A stretch of 48,865 bases of DNA, taken from positions 13,570-62,434 of the forward strand of contig SMOI01000191.1 in assembly GCA_008000375.1 (NCBI GenBank). The letters are read 5' to 3'. Positions 18,999-29,009 of this stretch are shown piece after piece (the first letter of the stretch is position 1; every line of letters starts with the position of its first letter). A program made the translations under genes and the position numbers. The notes under the pieces are model-generated. The model was not told the origin of the DNA. It did no database searches and saw nothing but the letters and a program-made list of their open reading frames with translations. The stretch is from Poteriospumella lacustris (taxonomy: Eukaryota; Sar; Chrysophyceae; Chromulinales; Dinobryaceae).

Positions 18999-19339
18999 CT
19001 TGTGACTTACATCGCAGATCTCGCCAGCGACGCGAAGGAGCAACAGAGCGACGGAGATCGCGAAAGGTATCCTTCCTGGTGACACACTGGGCGGACTGTG
19101 TGCCAACACAGCCAGGTCTCCCAGAGTTCCCCAAGCAGACAGTTTCCTGTCAGTCGCGCTACCTCCCCTTCCCGTTGTGGTGTGTGAGTCGTCAATCGCT
19201 TGGTCTTGTGCACGTCAATCGCGGGTCTTCTTGGGAGTTCCCCATTTCAACCTCTTTGCAGCCGCGGATCGTTCTAGCCACCATGGCTACACCGCAGGTC
19301 CTCTGTACGTTGGCAACGAGCCTTCTGCTGATCAGCTTC

Positions 19340-19410
19340 TTTTTCCGTTTCAAGAGCCCCTTGAACGTAAAGTGTATAGGGGCCGAAGCAATCAATACAA
19401 ACAAAGGTTA
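19340..19410. repeat. Repeat D, copy 1
   Basis: CTTGAACGTAAAGTGTATAG followed by GGGGCCGAAGCAATC has a close counterpart at 24395-24440 (GGGAACGTAAAGTTTAAAGG, GGGCCAAAGCAATC). It is probably the end of a short dispersed element. Confidence 0.4.
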
Positions 19411-19659
19411 GCTCGTAGTAGTTCTGGAGGTAGTCCTTGTAACGCATGTTTGCAACATTTGCATATTTGCATGAGACAACATTTGCACGTTTGCATGCCT
19501 TTGGTCCGTTGTGTTTTGGATGAGCAGTTGTGATAGTCTTAGTTTTAGACTTTAAATGTTTAATATGTTCAATGAGCCTTTGTTGGTTGTGCATACTCTC
19601 GCGGTGGTTCATTAGTTTTGCACGGAGCGTTTTTCACGGATGTCCCACCAGAGGCTTCG

Positions 19660-20170
19660 TCAGCAGGTCGGTAGATGCTGGATCTTCAGGTCGCCGTTGC
19701 CGATGTGCTGCTCACAATGAAATATCGCACGTCGATGTGCGTTGAGTTTGATATTCTTGCTTGTCACCGCGTCCCACTTCAGCCATACACTAGTATTTCG
19801 TGACAAACTGCCTTTGAATACAATGGCTGGATGCGGTTGAAGGCCAACGAATTTCAAGATCGGTTGGAGTTTGAGGACTTCCGATACTTCGTCAGCATGG
19901 CAAATCACTTCGCTCTCCGTTGAAGACTTTGCGACGAGGGTTTGCTGGGAAGTTGTAATGGTAAGTGGCCCGCCAATAGTGCCAAGCGAGATTATGTGCC
20001 CTGACTGCCCTTTGGCTTCAGGGTGGACTGCGAAACTCGCTTCCATGGACGCTCGGAGATGCAATTAGGATGATCAGGAGTGATGATGAGCGGTAGGATG
20101 CGCATGGCGTTGAGGTATCGATAAACTCGAGCCAACTTATCCCAGGTGCCTTCGCATTTGTCGGATGAAG
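19660..20170 (-). pseudogene. Copia-type RT-end and RNase H relic (retroelement 2)
   Basis: From right to left: DKLARVYRYLNAMRILPLI (the segment linking RT to RNase H), then after a frameshift near 20050 ASFAVHPEAKGQSGHIISLG, LVAKSSTESEVICHADEVSE, and the C-terminal GNGDLKIQHLPTC. The TADLLTKPL ending expected next is out of frame. It is close in sequence to the plus-strand relic at 15130-15902, so the two are inverted copies of one family. Confidence 0.75.
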
Positions 20171-20276
20171 CTGATAGGTAAGAGCACGTCGTACCTGCAC
20201 TTTCTGGCGAAGGTGGTGAAAATCATGTACCTCGCACGAAAGTGTGCGGGTACAACGTGCTCTTACCTATCAGCTT
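20168..20276. repeat. Long hairpin (21-base perfect arms) after a gag-like ORF
   Basis: AGCTGATAGGTAAGAGCAC and flanking bases at 20168-20188 are perfectly complemented at 20256-20276, with further imperfect pairing inward (CACTTTC/GAAAGTG). The right arm overlaps the last codons and TAA stop of the minus-strand ORF at 20263-21054, so the hairpin would be in its 3' end. Confidence 0.7.
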
Positions 20277-21054
20277 TCTCGCGAACCAGGTCCAAGGCGT
20301 CCCAGAATGCCTGGTCTGCGACAGGCATATCCCGGATGACGTCGTATGCTATCTTGCATACGACCATCTGAGGATTGTCGAGCAGATTCCCTGGGATCGC
20401 TTGATCGACCTTGGGCAGGGCTTGAACGGCTGGGGAACGCTGGACTCGTGGGTCAAGAAAGATCGGTGCTTCCGCCGCGTCCCACATTGCCGCCACGGGC
20501 TGTAGGGCTTGGGTGATGTCCTTTCGACAGTCAACTATCATCTGATAGTTGTCTTCGTAGGAGTGCTGCAGCCACTTGTGGAGGCGATAGCGATACGTCG
20601 CATCAATCGCGGACTCCACAACCGACAAACTATCGGTGTTGTCGGCGGTGGTTTGCAGTCCGGCGCAGCTGAGCCAGGCCAGCATGAGTTGCTGCAGCTT
20701 GGTATCGTCCATGGCGGTCCATGGACGCTTGCTCGGATTCTTTCCGGGGTCCTCGGCGTTGTCATCCAGCCACGCCGCGACACCGTCGGAGATAAAGGTG
20801 TTGCGCAGGGTCCTTTTGGGGGGCGTTGCCCGCCGTTTTGCCTAGGCTCTCGTCGTCATCGGGCTAGCGCGTTTGCGCTTGCCCGTTGCTACCGAGCCGT
20901 CAGATGTCTCGCGCCCGGCCTCTTCGGCTTCTGGGCTGGGGCCATCCCACTCCTGGTCGGAGCCCCCGACGTCGACGCTTGCGTAGCCCTCGTCATGCTC
21001 CTCTTCGGAGATCATGGGAGCTGCAGATCTTGCGTCCTGTCTCAACGATGCCAT
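20263..21054 (-). CDS. Gag-like or unknown protein, one in-frame TAG
   Basis: ATG 21054 opens an acidic N-terminus (MISEEEHDEGYASVDVGG) followed by a basic patch (GKRKRASPMTTRA). A TAG occurs at 20842-20844. The same frame then stays open for 192 more codons to TAA 20263: first another basic stretch (AKRRATPPKRTLRNTF), then a helical domain (DDTKLQQLMLAWLSCAG to PVADQAFWDALDLVRE). Apart from the single TAG the frame is intact over about 260 codons, unusual for this window. Layout (acidic, basic, helical, no enzyme motif) suits a retroelement Gag or a DNA-binding accessory protein. No family is recognised. The TAG may be a mutation or a readthrough site. Confidence 0.5.
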
Positions 21055-21291
21055 CTGTGTTTATGTTTCGTTTGTTTTTCAAACAATAATCGATTATTGT
21101 GGTGTGTGTTAACCTTTAATGAAGTTGTGACATTGCTAACTTCTAAACCATGGCTCTTCTAATGTTCTAGAAGCTGAAGATGAGGACATGGAACATTCCA
21201 TAACCATGGAACATGGACCATGCGATCATAACACACAGACACCCTAGAATACCCAGATCCTAGGACGACAGGAGACTGGAGGACACATAGC

Positions 21292-22640
21292 TTGTACGTC
21301 GCCAATATGGAAGCGCTTATCAAACGCGCAAACGCCGCACAGGGTCCTCATACGTATCCACTGTCGAGCAACGCGAGGCATTGTACGCCAATAGACAAGT
21401 GGAAAGAGCAACGGGAATTCATCCGCCGAGCTGGCTTTCCGAGCCTGCGCGATGCGGTCGACATGATCAAGAGTGGCATGGTAATGGATGCAGACATCAC
21501 TGTGCAAGACCTATACCGTGCAAATGCCATTTATGGAAACGAGGTCGCGGTCGTCAAAGGCAAGTTGAAAGAACGCAAAACACGAAGCGTACTTGAACGA
21601 TACGAGATATCGAAGCAAGTCGGCGTGCAAGTCGAGCAGATAATGTTTTCTGACCTCGCATACATCGAAGGCATAACATTCTTGGTGACCATCACAGCAC
21701 CGCTGGGATTGTGGATGGTATCCCATATCGATGACACGTCAAGCAGAACACTCAAGAACGAACTCCCACGAGCACTCGATACTTATCAAGCGAAAGGGTT
21801 CAAGGTCGCAAGCGAAAGGGTACAGACTCCGAAGAAGTGTTCATGTCCATCAAGAGCGTAGTGGAACAGAGGGGCGTGGTGTTCGACACCGGTGGACCTA
21901 ACAAGCACGTCCACAAGAGTGAAGTGAGCATTCGTGTTCTCAAGGAGAGAGTCAGATCTGTGATATACTCCTTACCGTACGTACTTCCAAGTGTGTAGTG
22001 TTCACTGCGCGTCTCAACGCGATGTTGTGCCAAGACAAGGGTGGATCCCCCCCTTCACAAACATGAAGATCTCATTGAATAGAGAGATTCGTATTGGCTT
22101 TGGGGGATTGGTCCTCATGGAGAGAGATATTCACAAACATGAAGATCTCATTGAATAGAGAGATTCGTATTGGCTTTGGGGGATTGGTCCTCGTGGAGAA
22201 TGTCCCCAACAAGAAGACCAGCATGGCGCCGCGCGCGCGATATCAGTGTCATGATATCATTTCATCGAGGTATCATTTCTTCCTCCTTGATACCGAAGAG
22301 TTCGTGGTCCGGACTAACTGGGCAGAGAACGTCCCACTGACCGAGGCTCTCATTGATAGGATCAATGAGATCGCAGCAAGGGACGAGCAGCTGATGGTGC
22401 ACAATGCTGAAAAGGGCCTGGGCAGGAAGCTTGCTAAATTGTCATACAAGCCGACGCCATGGAGCGGTTCCATGGAGGTGAAGCACGGAGAAGCATTGTC
22501 TACTGTCGTTGAGAACATGTCCCCGACGATCATCGATAGGAAGTCCATCCCGCAGATCCAAGTCGACGGTGAGACTGCAATGACCAAGCGCCCAGCCGTG
22601 CAGCGAGTCGAAGAGCTGTTCATGGAGCAAGACCAACACG
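21292..22640 (+). pseudogene. Copia-like integrase region (retroelement 3)
   Basis: The stretch starts with VQDLYRANAIYGNEVAVVKG, the typical segment before the integrase of protist Copia elements. It is followed by QIMFSDLAYIEGITFLVTIT (first catalytic aspartate region), then across frames NKHVHKSEVSIRVLKERV, then REIRIGFGGLVLVEN and the C-terminal region ending near RKSIPQIQVDG. Frame breaks occur at about 21835 and 22050, and a 76-base tandem duplication follows. The same family, on the opposite strand, is at 41534-42079. Confidence 0.75.
22054..22198 (+). repeat. 76-base tandem duplication inside the integrase
   Basis: The unit starting TTCACAAACATGAAGATCTC (22054) is repeated at 22130 with almost no differences, so the duplication is recent. 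It duplicates the REIRIGFGG part of the integrase and contributes to the loss of the frame. Confidence 0.85.
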
Positions 22641-23690
22641 ACGAGGGGCCTGATCACAGGGGTCCTAATGCTTCCATGCATCAAACTGACCAGTCTAGTT
22701 GCAGGGGTGCGGATCCCCATGTCGAGCCTGTGGTCGCGCCAGACGCCCCCGCGGAGGAGTTCCCAGACGACACAGCTGCTGTTGACAACGAGAACGAAAC
22801 AAGCACAGATGCGGAGGTGAACCTGGGCAGGGAACGTGGGATCCTACCTGCGAGAGCGTTGGGTATTCACGCGGATGGCCTCGAAGATGCTGTAAGCGAG
22901 GATGGAGATGAACTCGCTGTGCCAACGCAGGACAACGGGGCACCACCGCCGCCGGAGTACAAGGATTTGTGGGCAGACGCACGTCCGTGTTTACGTGAAC
23001 GCCGAGACGACGATCCACGCTTTCCACATCGGCCTCCGCCGTGCGTTGAAACTCCATGGAGACAGTGCGAAGCAAGTCGTGCAGAGCGACCTCAAGCAAA
23101 TGGAGGCAAATCGAAGCAATTGATACGTTCGTATCTCTTCCTGAAGGAGAAAGTTGCAGCGGACGGGAGCTTTGACAAGCTAAAAGCCAAACTTGTGGTA
23201 GGCGTCGATGGACAAGACCCATCTTTCTACCCGCTCCGGTCATCTCCAACGGCTGCACTGAGCTCCATCTTCCTGGTATCGGTGATTGCAGCGTCAGAAG
23301 GGAGAAGCATTGCCACGGCCATATTGGTGGTGCTTACCTGACCGCACCGATGTCCTCCGTAGTTTACATGCAACTCGGCAAAGATGTGGCAGCCGCACTA
23401 GTGGAACTGGCGCCCAAGAAATATTCGAAGTCCCTCTGAATGGATGGAACGGGAACGTTGATTGTACGCCTTCGCAAGGCCTTTTACGGATGTGTCGAGT
23501 CAGCAAGACTTTGGTTCAATTCGTTATCCAGTACACTCGTTGATTATGGACTGGAGAGCAATCCTATGGCCAAATGTGTACTCAGCAAAGCGATGCCTAA
23601 GGAGAAAGTGGAGAAAGTGTGTATGTGGACGATTTACTGATAAGGGTGCGCTCGAGGCGCTGCCAGCCACAAGGAGGTGTTCCCTTGCTT
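22641..23690 (+). pseudogene. Copia-like reverse transcriptase region (retroelement 3)
   Basis: A low-complexity linker (NENETSTDAEVNLGRERG) leads to RSYLFLKEKVAADGSFDKLK and SSPTAALSSIFLVSVIAASE, the conserved start of the Copia RT. After frame changes at about 23335 and 23440 come LRKAFYGCVESARLWFNSL and LESNPMAKCVLSK. The catalytic YVDD is encoded at 23622-23633 in yet another frame. The RT is then cut off by unrelated repeat DNA (23690-24590); the RNase H part resumes at 25097. Confidence 0.75.
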
Positions 23691-23809
23691 ATGTATTAGT
23701 ACGTTTTATATAATACATTAAGTATAACACTTGCGATATGCGGGCGCTTTGCACACAAGCCGTGGTAGTCCTGGATTACAAATTACAAACGACAGGGACG
23801 TCAGAGCGC

Positions 23810-24021
23810 GCGCTTCGCGCGCACTCAGATCAAGCCATCCGCGCTAAGCGCGGATGGCGACAAATGCGCGCGCGCTTCGCGCGCACGCAACTACCGGTAT
23901 ACCGTTTGGTATTATAAAAGTTTGTCAGTCAAAGCTGAAAACGCGACAAACGACAACCTATGGTCTGAGCGCGCGCTTCGCGCGATCTCGAACCGAGCCG
24001 TTCGCGCAAAGCGCGAACGGC
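23810..24021. repeat. Cluster of GC-rich hairpins
   Basis: Five close palindromes: AGCGCGCGCTTCGCGCGC near 23814, GCCATCCGCGCTAAG with its complement (23834-23858), a GCGCGCGCTTCGCGCGC at 23866-23884, GCGCGCGCTTCGCGCG near 23969, and GCCGTTCGCGCAAAG with its complement (23997-24021). The last two repeat the order of the first ones, suggesting a duplicated module of about 150-160 bases. Related but weaker hairpins occur at 15450, 17690-17800, 24440 and 33260. Confidence 0.65.
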
Positions 24022-24382
24022 GACAAGTGACATGTGAAAAAACACTACCGACGGACTGTCTCATGACGACAGGAAGCACCTGAAGTACGTCTGTGCATGT
24101 GAAGCGACTCTATATAAGCTTTTAACAACCTATAAAATCGTACGAGCGTTGCATAAAAAAACAATTAAAGTTGGTAGAACCACCAGAGGTGTTCCACCTC
24201 CTTGTGGAATAACCAGCCATGATGGACGCGCCATCGATGGAGTGTTGGCGTATCTCACCCAATGCTTCGGGACAGTCACCGCCCAGGGTGCACTCATTCC
24301 TCGGGATAAATTTCGACTTCTCCAGTTGTCGGAGGGCCGTGAAGGTCACGAAGACCGGATTCACTGAGGACCTCTTGAAGAG

Positions 24383-24581
24383 TTTCCCCACCAAGGGAAC
24401 GTAAAGTTTAAAGGGGCCAAAGCAATCGAGACAAGTAATGTGTGTGCGCGCGCTATGCGCGAACGCGAACGCCTGTCGATGCAAGCGCGGAAAGTGGACC
24501 TCTGGGGAGGCGACATCCAATAAAAGCGTCCTGACCCTGTGACCCTGTGCACAGTAGTATACTACTGTTTCACTAAGGGAA
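24383..24581 (+). repeat. Repeat D copy 2 joined to the 3' part of MITE-B
   Basis: 24383-24445 resembles 19350-19405. From about 24500 to 24581 the sequence matches the last ~90 bases of MITE-B (GACATCCAATAAAAGCGTCC ... CACTAAGGGAA) and is followed by TA, as at the other MITE-B copies. Confidence 0.5.
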
Positions 24582-24585
24582 TAAT

Positions 24586-25084
24586 TTGAAAGTTTGCCTC
24601 GACAGTGGGCGCCACCAGCGAGCCTCGGCGGCCGTCATCGAGTGCTACCGTCACTGGACCAACAATCACTCTGAAGATGACTCCCAAGATATGCGAGCGA
24701 CGCAAGACAGCAATGAGGACAACCATTTCAGTCAACCCAGTCAAGTAGCCGTTGGGACTCCTCCTGCGCCGGCTCCAACGCCGATTATTGACGCTCCCAT
24801 GTGACAGACCCGCTCTGCCAGAAGGAACGAAAATGCGGAACCCACAGTCGGAAGCAGAGAGGTCGTCAACGTTGCGACAGGTCGAAGCCATGGATGCCAT
24901 GCTAACCGAGCAAGACAACGGGGCACAACCGCAGAGCATTCGCCCGCTGTCGAGTACGGCTCTCAGCCAGTACAATCCTGTGTTTGAGGAAACGCAGGTA
25001 AGATTTGCCTTCCGTGCTGTACTGGTAACTCACAGGCCTGGACTTTCTTACTTATCCGAACGCTTGCGGAAACCACGGGGGTGA
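24586..25084 (+). other. Linker-like coding remnants between repeat DNA and RNase H
   Basis: Two open frames (24586-24804 and 24752-25084) contain acidic low-complexity text (NNHSEDDSQDMRATQDSNED; LRQVEAMDAMLTEQDNG). It recalls the linker between integrase and RT of Copia elements, so a second copy of that region may be present here. Not assigned. Confidence 0.3.
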
Positions 25085-25096
25085 TCACGGGGGCAG

Positions 25097-25827
25097 TTGG
25101 ACTGTGTCTCTCACAAGAGTGTTCTTTGCAAGCGTGTCAAACCCGACATGTTGACGGCAGTGTCCTATCTGACGACAAGGGTCAAATGTCCGACTGATAA
25201 ATACCTCGAGAAGCTGACGCGGGTGTTGAAGTACCTAAACGCAACGAAGGGCTTAAGCATAGTACTGGAGCAAACGTCTAGGGCTCTGATCGCTTACATC
25301 GATGCGTCATACTACGATTACAAGAGCCACTCTCGGCTCATCGTCACTTTGGGCAAGGGTCCACTGATCGTATCTTCGTCGAAGCAACGTTTGAACACCA
25401 AGAGCTCCACGGAGGCTGAGCTCGTCGAAACAAACTTGGTGATGTCATCTGGTTATCGACGCTCCGCGCGGAACAAGAGAAGTACAAAGGGTTGGAGACT
25501 CATCGCGATGACGGTACAACTGTGGCAAAGGTCTATCAAGACAATAAAAGTGCCATCAGGCTTGCGGAATTGGGCAGAAAGTGCGAACACACGCCACGGT
25601 TATTTTTCGTCAAGGACAAGATTGATTCGGGGGAGGTGAAAGTACAGTATCTGAAGACAACGGACATGGTAGCGGACACTCTTACCAAGCCGATTCAAGG
25701 GGCGCTGTTCCGACACCTTCGCAAGGAAATTATGAACCACGAATTCGAAGGGGCTTCGGCTGGAGATTGTGGAACGACTGGTGACAACCAAACCGATGGA
25801 GACTTCGTTCATGAACGAGGGGTGTGA
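25097..25827 (+). pseudogene. Copia-like RNase H and C-terminus (retroelement 3)
   Basis: KRVKPDMLTAVSYLTTRVKC, TRVLKYLNATKGL, LIAYIDASYY (first acidic residue of RNase H) and LNTKSSTEAELVETN are read in one frame. After a frameshift near 25480, VYQDNKSAIRLAE and VKDKIDSGEVKVQYLKTTDM, VADTLTKPIQGALF follow to the stop at 25827. The stop sits in a purine-rich tract (CGAGGGGTGTGATGG), as expected just before a 3' LTR. Confidence 0.8.
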
Positions 25828-26000
25828 TGGAAAAATGTAACGACTTCCGCCGTGACACCATGTCACCGGCCGTTACGCATCGCCTAAACAGTCATGTGAT
25901 TTGATGCCTACATAAGGTTCAAGCTTCCAGAACTTCACTACGCCGCCCACGCCATCTATTCACCGCAAGTTTGTCATGACACGGGTGACACAGTGTTGCC
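25828..26000 (+). repeat. Putative start of the 3' LTR of retroelement 3
   Basis: The sequence starts TGATGGAAAAATGTAACG directly after the purine tract, where the LTR of a Copia element should begin. A short inverted match (AAAAATGTAACGGCTT on the minus strand) occurs at 44910-44930. The right end of the LTR could not be placed. Confidence 0.45.
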
Positions 26001-26959
26001 GTTTGTCCCTACCGCATACGAGTCGTATGCAGTCTTGCGGATGTCGTACTGTTACCAGACTTTAATTGTCAAGGATTCCCAACGACTTACTGCTGGTTTA
26101 CATACAAGAGTATGTAAGGTTTACATGCAGTTTTACATGGCAAACTGCGTTTCAATCAGGATCTATCGCTTTAAAAGAGAGAAGAGCCGCTCCTAGGTGA
26201 CGTGCAGATCGGTATGTGTGACGTGCAGATCGTGCTTCAGGAGAAGATTTTGGAACGATAGTTAAGTCAATCGCTACAATGATCTGAGGCAATAAGACAA
26301 TATTGTTATCGATGAACGCACCATAGGTTGAGACCGTTTGCCAATGATACAAAGTATAACAGAAGATTGCTCCATCAGGAGGCAGTTGCTTCGTGATTGC
26401 CAACGCGAGAGGTAGGGCGACTCTGAAGTGCATTCAGTGTGCAGAGACAAATCGTCCATGAATTCGACGACACCTTCAGTGAATACGAGGGGTTCTCTTG
26501 AGTGAATACGATGCTCAACCTCCTCTACCTTTCCTTCCGACGGAAAAGAAAGTCTTGCATGAACTTTCGACTTTCGACAAGCGCATGATAAGGCAAATAT
26601 ACTTCGTTGGCATTTTAGGTCCTCTATATATATATCCAGGTACAGCCCCAATATATATCGTCGTTCGACTCGGTGATCAGCAGGTGTCTTCGAAGAGCTT
26701 CCTCTAAGATACCGTGTCATTCCAGTGACGACCAAAAACTAGTTGTTGGGTGCCTGCCAAAAGTCGCCACAGCCCTCAACCGCATAACAGTTGGAGAGGG
26801 CGTGGATGCCGAAATTCGGACAGCGCAGCGAAGAAGAACTTGGCTACGTTGGCACGGTCTATCGCCACAAATCTATATTTTCTACCATATCTCAATCTGA
26901 AATGGCAAGATCTATTTGCATCAATCATTTTCTTACCTCGGCGAAAGTATCAAAAGCGC
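26001..26959. other. Stretch without a recognised gene
   Basis: Several ORFs of 60-150 codons exist on both strands, none with family motifs. A TATATATATCC block at 26625-26636 and a short direct repeat GTGACGTGCAGATCG at 26198-26235 are visible. Confidence 0.3.
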
Positions 26960-27170
26960 GAAAACAAGGTGTCATCAACTATAATAACTTGCCCGAGAAA
27001 GGTTGAAGACAGAACCGGGTTCAAGAGAGATGAAGGGCGATTTAGATTGTGTTTTAGGTTTGTTGGAACTACTAGTAGTACATTACTGAAGTTGGTGAGC
27101 GAAATGATGACAAGGTATGGACCGTATGGCTTTTGTATTGCTATTAACTTGATGTTAATGATATGATAAC
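26960..27170 (+). repeat. Repeat F, copy 1
   Basis: AACTTGCCCGAGAAAGGTTG and AGAACCGGGTTCAAGAGAG recur at 39985-40060. The adjoining GAAGTTGGTGAGCGAA and GTATGGACCGTATGGC (27087-27145) recur inverted at 29549-29605. Probably LTR or tail sequence of a retroelement family. Confidence 0.5.
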
Positions 27171-27265
27171 CTATATGCCGTTCCGTTTTTGAAAAAAATG
27201 TACTTCATCATTGTTACAGTCCGTCACGTCTACAGTACACTACTAAGCTACTTGGTACTGCTGTG

Positions 27266-28130
27266 TTACTTTCTTCTCTTGTCTTCAGTCTTCTGAGTAT
27301 GTTGCTGAAATTCAGCGCGTATCTCCGGCACTACGTCAATAGTAACACGCCGCTTTGCACGAAAATTTCTTAAAGCGAAGTCGAGCAAAGGACCATCAAG
27401 ACCTTGTCTGTACCCGCTCATAAAGCGGAAACAATGATCAAACACGAATCGTAAAGGAATGAGGTTGTCAAGAACTTCAGGGATCAACGCTTTCATGCGT
27501 GAATAGTTGTTTTCGCAACTCACAATGAAACTTCGGGTAAAAGATGATCTTGCAGTCTGCAGTCCTAATGATTGTTTCAGTGAGCCACTCCTTCTGAGCA
27601 AGAACATCTGGCTGCTGTGATAAGGCAAGCACTGCACAACACTGGTTGGATCGTACGTATTGATCTTCTGCTAACCCATACTCCTCGTGCGCCCGATCTG
27701 CATGTGATATCTTCGTTTTGCATTGATGGCATTGTCTCAGCATGTGAGGCCGGTATAAACCCCGTTCTGGTAAGATTGACACCAACCCTTTTGTCCTCCC
27801 TGGTCGGTAAGGAACGATCTCCTCCGAGCTTGCATCAATCTCTGCAACAAAGTCAACTATGTCCTCATCACATTCATCACTGAAATAACTGGCATTTCTG
27901 TCATCCATATCGTACTCATCTTTTTGTACGACAGCTAAATATTTGCAAGCCGACACGAATTCCGCTTCTTCTTTGTCTTCATTGATAAATATCTCTTCAG
28001 GATCTTCCTGGATGATATCATCTTTATCTTCGTTGAATCTGCTTTCACGTGCGAACTGACCATCGCTGTTTCTCACGCGAGTTTTGACACTCTTCTTCGC
28101 TGATTGACTCAGCTTTGATGGACGAGGCAT
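27266..28130 (-). pseudogene. Transposase relic with the FYPKFHCEL motif
   Basis: The N-terminal frame (28130 to 27477) has a basic start (MPRPSKLSQSAKKSVKTRV), an acidic region, a zinc-binding-like CHQCKTK, and CCAVLALSQQPDVLAQKEW. It then reaches KIIFYPKFHCEL, a conserved catalytic-region phrase of a transposase group common in fungi and related eukaryotes. The residues that should follow (N-x-IE-x-x-W) are missing. After a frameshift the C-terminal part continues in another frame (MKALIPEVLDNLIPLRFVFD, MSGYRQGLDGPLLDFALRN), ending at 27266. So one gene lost a short catalytic piece. It lies between inverted copies of repeat F. Confidence 0.65.
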
Positions 28131-28672
28131 CTTTTTAGTCTTATGTCATAAATATTGTAATCGGAAACAGAGATTCAATGCGAATCCAGCAGTCAGAGCA
28201 CAACATGCTGATCAAGATAAAGAAACATTGAAACGCTCAAGATCTTAATTTTTGTCCACTCAGGTGCAGTATTTCATTTCCACACCTAATCTTTGTGCAC
28301 CTTTGAGTTGCAGTCCAATACAAAATCAACCAGAGCTTTAGAAAGCTCCATTAAAACGAAGTCTATGGATGAAAATTTTCCAACTAAAGATTTCGAAGTC
28401 CAGTAGTATTCTGAACCGCACTTCACTCAAGATTTTCGGTTTAAGACAAGGCCACAGTATCAGGGCGCAATTCTACCTTTTACTCAGGCGTTGAAACAGC
28501 GGTTTTCAGTTTATGTAGATGTGACTATATAATCATATTATCATACAAGAAATATCTCTCGTTTTCCCCGGATTTTGCTCAATTTGGTTGCGGTCAGGCG
28601 ATCGATTTATCAATCGATCAATCGATCAACAGTGAACTCACTGCAAAGTTTATTATCACTATTTGTCCTATA
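28131..28672. other. Intergenic stretch, nothing recognised
   Basis: Moderately A+T-rich. An ATCGATCA-type short repeat at 28603-28630 is the only structure seen. It may hold the 5' flank of the transposase relic. Confidence 0.3.
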
Positions 28673-28816
28673 ATGGAAGACATAGCAGAACTTTCAACTT
28701 CCAATGTGATTGACGTTTTCGAGTTGGTGAAGTGCCTCACCACAAAGAGTGTCAAAGATACCCGAACGCCAAACGTTTATCCATTTCCGGATTCGTTGAT
28801 CATTAACAACCAATGA
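28673..28816 (+). CDS. Small ORF, unknown
   Basis: 47 codons from ATG 28673. The protein starts MEDIAELSTSNVIDVFEL and ends PFPDSLIINNQ. It has a natural-looking composition but no recognised family. It could be a first exon of a lost gene or a chance ORF. Confidence 0.25.
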   Translation: MEDIAELSTSNVIDVFELVKCLTTKSVKDTRTPNVYPFPDSLIINNQ

Positions 28817-29009
28817 TGGCTTCGTGAGTACACTCTTTCGTCTGACAGACCTATGACAGAGGAAACCTCTTTATCGAATGTATGCATCACTCGGCTGAGG
28901 TCACGGAAGAGTTTGTTGTTCCGGTTACGTATTCGAAATTACACAATGGCAAACAACATGTCGAGAGTCAATCAAGAGTTTACGTTCCGTCAGTTATGGA
29001 AGGAAAACT

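Noticed and set aside
18543-19109. 188-codon minus-strand ORF
   Set aside because: Antisense to the readable integrase D-D-E segments on the plus strand.
20509-21162. 217-codon plus-strand ORF
   Set aside because: Antisense to the gag-like frame; its V/G/C-rich text shows no domain, and the minus frame has the acidic-basic-helical order expected of a real protein.
22695-23258. 187-codon minus-strand ORF, proline/histidine-rich
   Set aside because: Antisense to the Copia linker and the start of RT, which match the family in order.
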